Source: UBA1672 sp050633285 | GTDB taxonomy: Bacteria; Pseudomonadota; Alphaproteobacteria; Micavibrionales; Micavibrionaceae | NCBI GenBank assembly: GCA_050633285.1 | Contig: JBOEGG010000001.1 | Location: 372,001-436,000, forward strand | Length of the DNA: 64,000 nt | Direction of reading: 5' to 3' | In this document: positions 61,847 through 64,000 of the stretch, piece by piece | Layout: the number at the start of each line of letters is the position of its first letter | How positions within the stretch are numbered: position 1 is the stretch's first letter | Notes under the pieces: generated by a model | The model's database searches: none | What the model saw: only the letters and a program-made list of their open reading frames with translations | Told to the model about the DNA's origin: nothing | Program-made: the position numbers and the translations under genes

Positions 61847-61946
61847 ATCTTATCCGTTTGAACTTTCTATATTATCAAGGGGTAACATGACTTTTCAGTG
61901 TGGTAAAGACCATACACTCACCCCGTCCATACTTATCTATGGTTTC

Positions 61947-62342
61947 CTATGAATTGGGGCGCCATGCCTCATAATCACCTGTTGCTTTTTCTCGCTCACC
62001 CTCGGCAAGTAAATGACCGGGAGGGCGATAGGCCTGATTTGTGCCTGTCATATTTGGCTTATGTGGTTCCTGCCAAGATTGACGGAACGATTCATCTTCG
62101 CTATCCGGTACGGTATTTGTCTGGTGATGGATCCATCCATGCCATTCAGGATGGATAAGGCTAGCATCCGGTCTGCCTTTATACATCACCCACCGACGCG
62201 GGCGTTTGTACCCCTTAATGGGTGCGGCTTCATAATAGGTATTACCCATCTGGTCTTTACCAACCTTTTTCCCGCGAGACGTCAGTGTGAATAAAGAGAT
62301 ATGTGCGGGTGATAAAACACCTAAAAATTTGAACAGTCCCAT
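61947..62342 (-). CDS. NDUFA12-like accessory subunit of complex I
   Basis: The 131-residue protein is a homologue of the mitochondrial complex I accessory subunit NDUFA12. It shows KVGKDQMGNTYYEA, the basic RPRRWVMYKG, and PEWHGWIHHQT, all typical. Such subunits stabilise NADH:quinone oxidoreductase and are confined mainly to alphaproteobacteria and mitochondria. AAGGAAGACCC precedes the ATG. It is the last gene of the conserved block on this strand. Confidence 0.93.
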   Translation of the reverse strand: MGLFKFLGVLSPAHISLFTLTSRGKKVGKDQMGNTYYEAAPIKGYKRPRRWVMYKGRPDASLIHPEWHGWIHHQTNTVPDSEDESFRQSWQEPHKPNMTGTNQAYRPPGHLLAEGEREKATGDYEAWRPNS

Positions 62343-62431
62343 AATTTGGGTCTTCCTTATTTGTCTTTATAGATTTATATTTCCAAGGCCGATTATGGCA
62401 GAGTAGACACGTTTCTGAAAGGGGAAAACGC

Positions 62432-62896
62432 ATGGATATTCATACAAAATTGAATGAATTAGGGTTGGAATTACCAAAAGTCGCTGCACCTGCGGCGAAT
62501 TATGTGCCATACGTCGTCAGTGGTAATATGATTTATGTCTCCGGGCAAATACCGTTTTTAAATGGTGAGAAAATGCATATGGGTCGTGTGGGCGATGATT
62601 TGGATACGCCAGCAGGAGAGAAGGCTGCACAAGCATGCGCGTTGAACATATTGGCACAAGTAAACGAAGCCGTTGGCGGAGATTGGTCAAAGGTCAAAAG
62701 ATGTATAAAATTAGGCGGTTTTGTAAATTGTACGCCGGACTTCACGGATCAGCCAATTGTAATTAATGGTGCATCTAATTTGATCGGTGAAGTTATGGGG
62801 GAAGCAGGTAAGCACGCGCGCTTTGCCGTCGGTGCGCCGTCATTGCCCTTGGGTGTCGCCGTGGAAATAGATGCTGTTTTTGAATTGGTTTCGTAA
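62432..62896 (+). CDS. RidA/YjgF family protein
   Basis: RidA removes reactive enamine/imine intermediates made by PLP enzymes. The 154-residue protein has the family YVVSGNMIYVSGQIPF start, KLGGFVNCTPDFTDQPIVINGAS and the C-terminal ARFAVGAPSLPLGVAVEIDAVFE, which contains the conserved Arg. It belongs to the longer bacterial subgroup. AAAGGGGAAAACGC precedes the ATG. Confidence 0.94.
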   Translation: MDIHTKLNELGLELPKVAAPAANYVPYVVSGNMIYVSGQIPFLNGEKMHMGRVGDDLDTPAGEKAAQACALNILAQVNEAVGGDWSKVKRCIKLGGFVNCTPDFTDQPIVINGASNLIGEVMGEAGKHARFAVGAPSLPLGVAVEIDAVFELVS

Positions 62897-62983
62897 ATTT
62901 AGTATTGATAGTACCTTGTATCACGCCTCGTACAGGATTAACGTAGAGGCGTGACTTTCTTCTTTTGGAAATAAAGGTGTGAT

Positions 62984-63415
62984 ATGAAAAAATTAATCTG
63001 CCCGTTAACGGGTGTAAATATTATGAGATTTCTGGCAATTATTTTTGCAGGGTTTGTGTTTGTATTTGCTTTTGATTTTGGCTATCACGCAATTTTGTTA
63101 GAGGGGCAATATATGGCCACTGCACATTTGTGGCGCCCACAAGAAACAATGGAGGAATTCTTCCTGTTTGCTATGCTGTGTCAGCTTGCGTACATAATTG
63201 CGCTTGCTTTTGTCTTTACGCGTCATTACGAGGGCAAAGGGATAGGTGAAGGTGTACGTTTTGGTTTGGCTATAGGCGGGTTGCTTGGTGTTGCTCAATT
63301 TGGCATATACCCATATCTGCCGATACCATTCACACTTGCAGCTTTATGGGCCATTGGAACTGTTGTGCAAATAACAGGTCTGGGTATAATTTTTGCGCTT
63401 GTATATCGAAAATAA
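62984..63415 (+). CDS. Small hypothetical membrane protein
   Basis: The 143-residue protein has about four transmembrane helices (for example FLAIIFAGFVFVFAFDFG, FAMLCQLAYIIALAFVF, FGLAIGGLLGVAQFG, FTLAALWAIGTVVQITG). No family is recognised with confidence. AAAGGTGTGAT precedes the ATG at 62984; a start 13 codons later is possible but lacks a ribosome site. It is convergent with the receiver-domain gene. Confidence 0.6.
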   Translation: MKKLICPLTGVNIMRFLAIIFAGFVFVFAFDFGYHAILLEGQYMATAHLWRPQETMEEFFLFAMLCQLAYIIALAFVFTRHYEGKGIGEGVRFGLAIGGLLGVAQFGIYPYLPIPFTLAALWAIGTVVQITGLGIIFALVYRK

Positions 63416-63427
63416 GGCTGGACAAAC

Positions 63428-63814
63428 TTAACGTTTGTAACGCTTTAAAACATGCTCAACGGCATTTTTAAGAAGTTCAGGCTCAACGGGCTTTTGTAAA
63501 ACGCGTGCAACACCCAAATCATTTGCGCGCATCAGAATATCGCTTGAATTATCCGAAGTGATGATAATAACGGGTATCTTGATTTCACATAGTACAAGGT
63601 GTTTTACAAATTCGAAACCGCCTTTGGGCTCCATATTTAAATCAACCAATGCAATGTCAATATCATGATTATTCAATGTTTGAATTGCCGCACTACCATC
63701 TGATGCGCCGATTATTTCATGTCCGACAGATTGTAAAATTCCGGACATTAAGTCCCGACTTAATTCGTTGTCTTCGGCGATAAGAATTTTTACAGGCATG
63801 TTGTCTTGATCCAT
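63428..63814 (-). CDS. CheY-like single-domain response regulator
   Basis: The 128-residue protein is a lone receiver domain. The acidic pocket is EDN (Glu14, Asp15), the phosphoacceptor is Asp58 in LVDLN, the switch residue is in IIITSDNS and the conserved Lys is in LQKPVEPE. With no output domain it probably acts by protein contact, as in chemotaxis, phosphorelays or stalk/cell-cycle control. An ATG five codons downstream is an alternative start. Its histidine kinase is not in the window. Confidence 0.92.
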   Translation of the reverse strand: MDQDNMPVKILIAEDNELSRDLMSGILQSVGHEIIGASDGSAAIQTLNNHDIDIALVDLNMEPKGGFEFVKHLVLCEIKIPVIIITSDNSSDILMRANDLGVARVLQKPVEPELLKNAVEHVLKRYKR

Positions 63815-63831
63815 GGCAATTGCCGTTAGCT

Positions 63832-63860
63832 TTGTGAAACTGTATTTAGAATACTATACT
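63832..63860 (+). promoter_or_regulatory. Promoter ahead of the right-edge gene
   Basis: TTGTGA (63832-63837) and TATACT (63855-63860) are 17 bases apart. The expected start near 63867 gives a leader of about 37 bases with AAGGG before the GTG at 63904. Confidence 0.45.
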
Positions 63861-63903
63861 CTCATGTTACAGTACGGGGGTAAAGAAAATCTAAGGGTGC
63901 ATT

Positions 63904-64000
63904 GTGAAAAGGCAAAAAACGAGTACGAACGAGCAGGGTAGTATTATTGTTTATATATTGCTAGGCGTTGCATTATTTGCGGCATTAGGGTTCGCCGTAT
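63904..64000 (+). CDS. Start of a protein with pilin-like hydrophobic N-terminus, cut by window edge
   Basis: The first 32 codons are visible. They encode a basic, polar leader (MKRQKTSTNEQG) followed by a hydrophobic helix (SIIVYILLGVALFAALGFAV). A short charged leader ending in Gly before a hydrophobic helix recalls type IV pilin or pseudopilin signal sequences, but a simple membrane anchor is equally possible. The start is GTG with AAGGGTGC upstream. The rest of the gene is beyond the window. Confidence 0.5.
   Translation, partial: MKRQKTSTNEQGSIIVYILLGVALFAALGFAV

Noticed and set aside
1..64000. CRISPR array, tRNA, rRNA, insertion sequence or prophage
   Set aside because: Reading both strands showed no regular short repeats, no cloverleaf-like structures and no transposase, integrase or phage structural genes.

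Overview
The window looks like chromosomal DNA from a moderately AT-leaning alphaproteobacterium. The main evidence is gene content and order. The block aroQ-accB-accC ... aat, DUF2155, mlaD-like gene and NDUFA12-like complex I gene is characteristically alphaproteobacterial, as is an M16 processing-type peptidase near thrC. A CtrA-type site (TTAA-N7-TTAA) and a ROSE-type RNA thermometer before an Hsp20 gene agree with this. Assignment below class level (Rhodospirillales or Micavibrio-like) is a guess. I see no rRNA, tRNA, CRISPR array, insertion sequence, prophage or replication origin.

Layout. 1-8.4 kb: 3' part of fabF coupled to mltG, a WYL regulator divergent from an SRPBCC protein with a perfect inverted repeat between them, two hypothetical genes, an asnB-type amidotransferase overlapping a GT4 glycosyltransferase, and yqgE/algH. 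8.4-21.1 kb: M16 peptidase, full-length ada, a TraB/ChaN-like secreted protein, thrC, then pdxT and pdxS (the DXP-independent vitamin B6 route) separated by an exosortase-associated LuxI-like acyltransferase and a helical hypothetical gene, then a GT2-type glycosyltransferase and an HI0933-type flavoprotein. 21.1-29.0 kb: hsp20 with its thermometer, then a six-gene MoxR/DUF58/VWA/BatD operon. 29.0-36.5 kb: a SulP transporter, a His/Cys-rich miniprotein paired with a lipoprotein, a DMT permease, DUF3147, yaaA, and a cluster of small regulators with clear operator-like repeats and a zinc-ribbon protein. 36.5-46 kb: guaA, a DMT permease, metF with a GT-C-like membrane protein, an XRE regulator and metE. 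46-53.3 kb: isochorismatase-fold hydrolase, RsmB-like methyltransferase, LysE and TauE exporters, an acidic secreted protein, guaB, and a tandem pair of paralogous proteins of unknown family. 53.3-64 kb: rlmE, a BepA-like M48 protease, two DsbA-family proteins, then the conserved aroQ-acc-aat-mlaD-NDUFA12 block, RidA, a CheY-like receiver and the start of a gene with a pilin-like N-terminus.

How the genes fit together. Much of the window is core metabolism: fatty acid initiation and elongation (accB, accC, fabF), purines (guaA, guaB), methionine and one-carbon (metF, metE, B12-independent), threonine, B6 and shikimate. A second theme is the cell envelope and its quality control: mltG, BepA-like protease, DsbA pair, Bat operon, mlaD, glycosyltransferases and the exosortase-type acyltransferase. 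The least explained parts are the paralogue pair at 51.9-53.3 kb, the regulator and zinc-ribbon cluster at 34.7-36.5 kb, and several secreted or His-rich hypothetical proteins.
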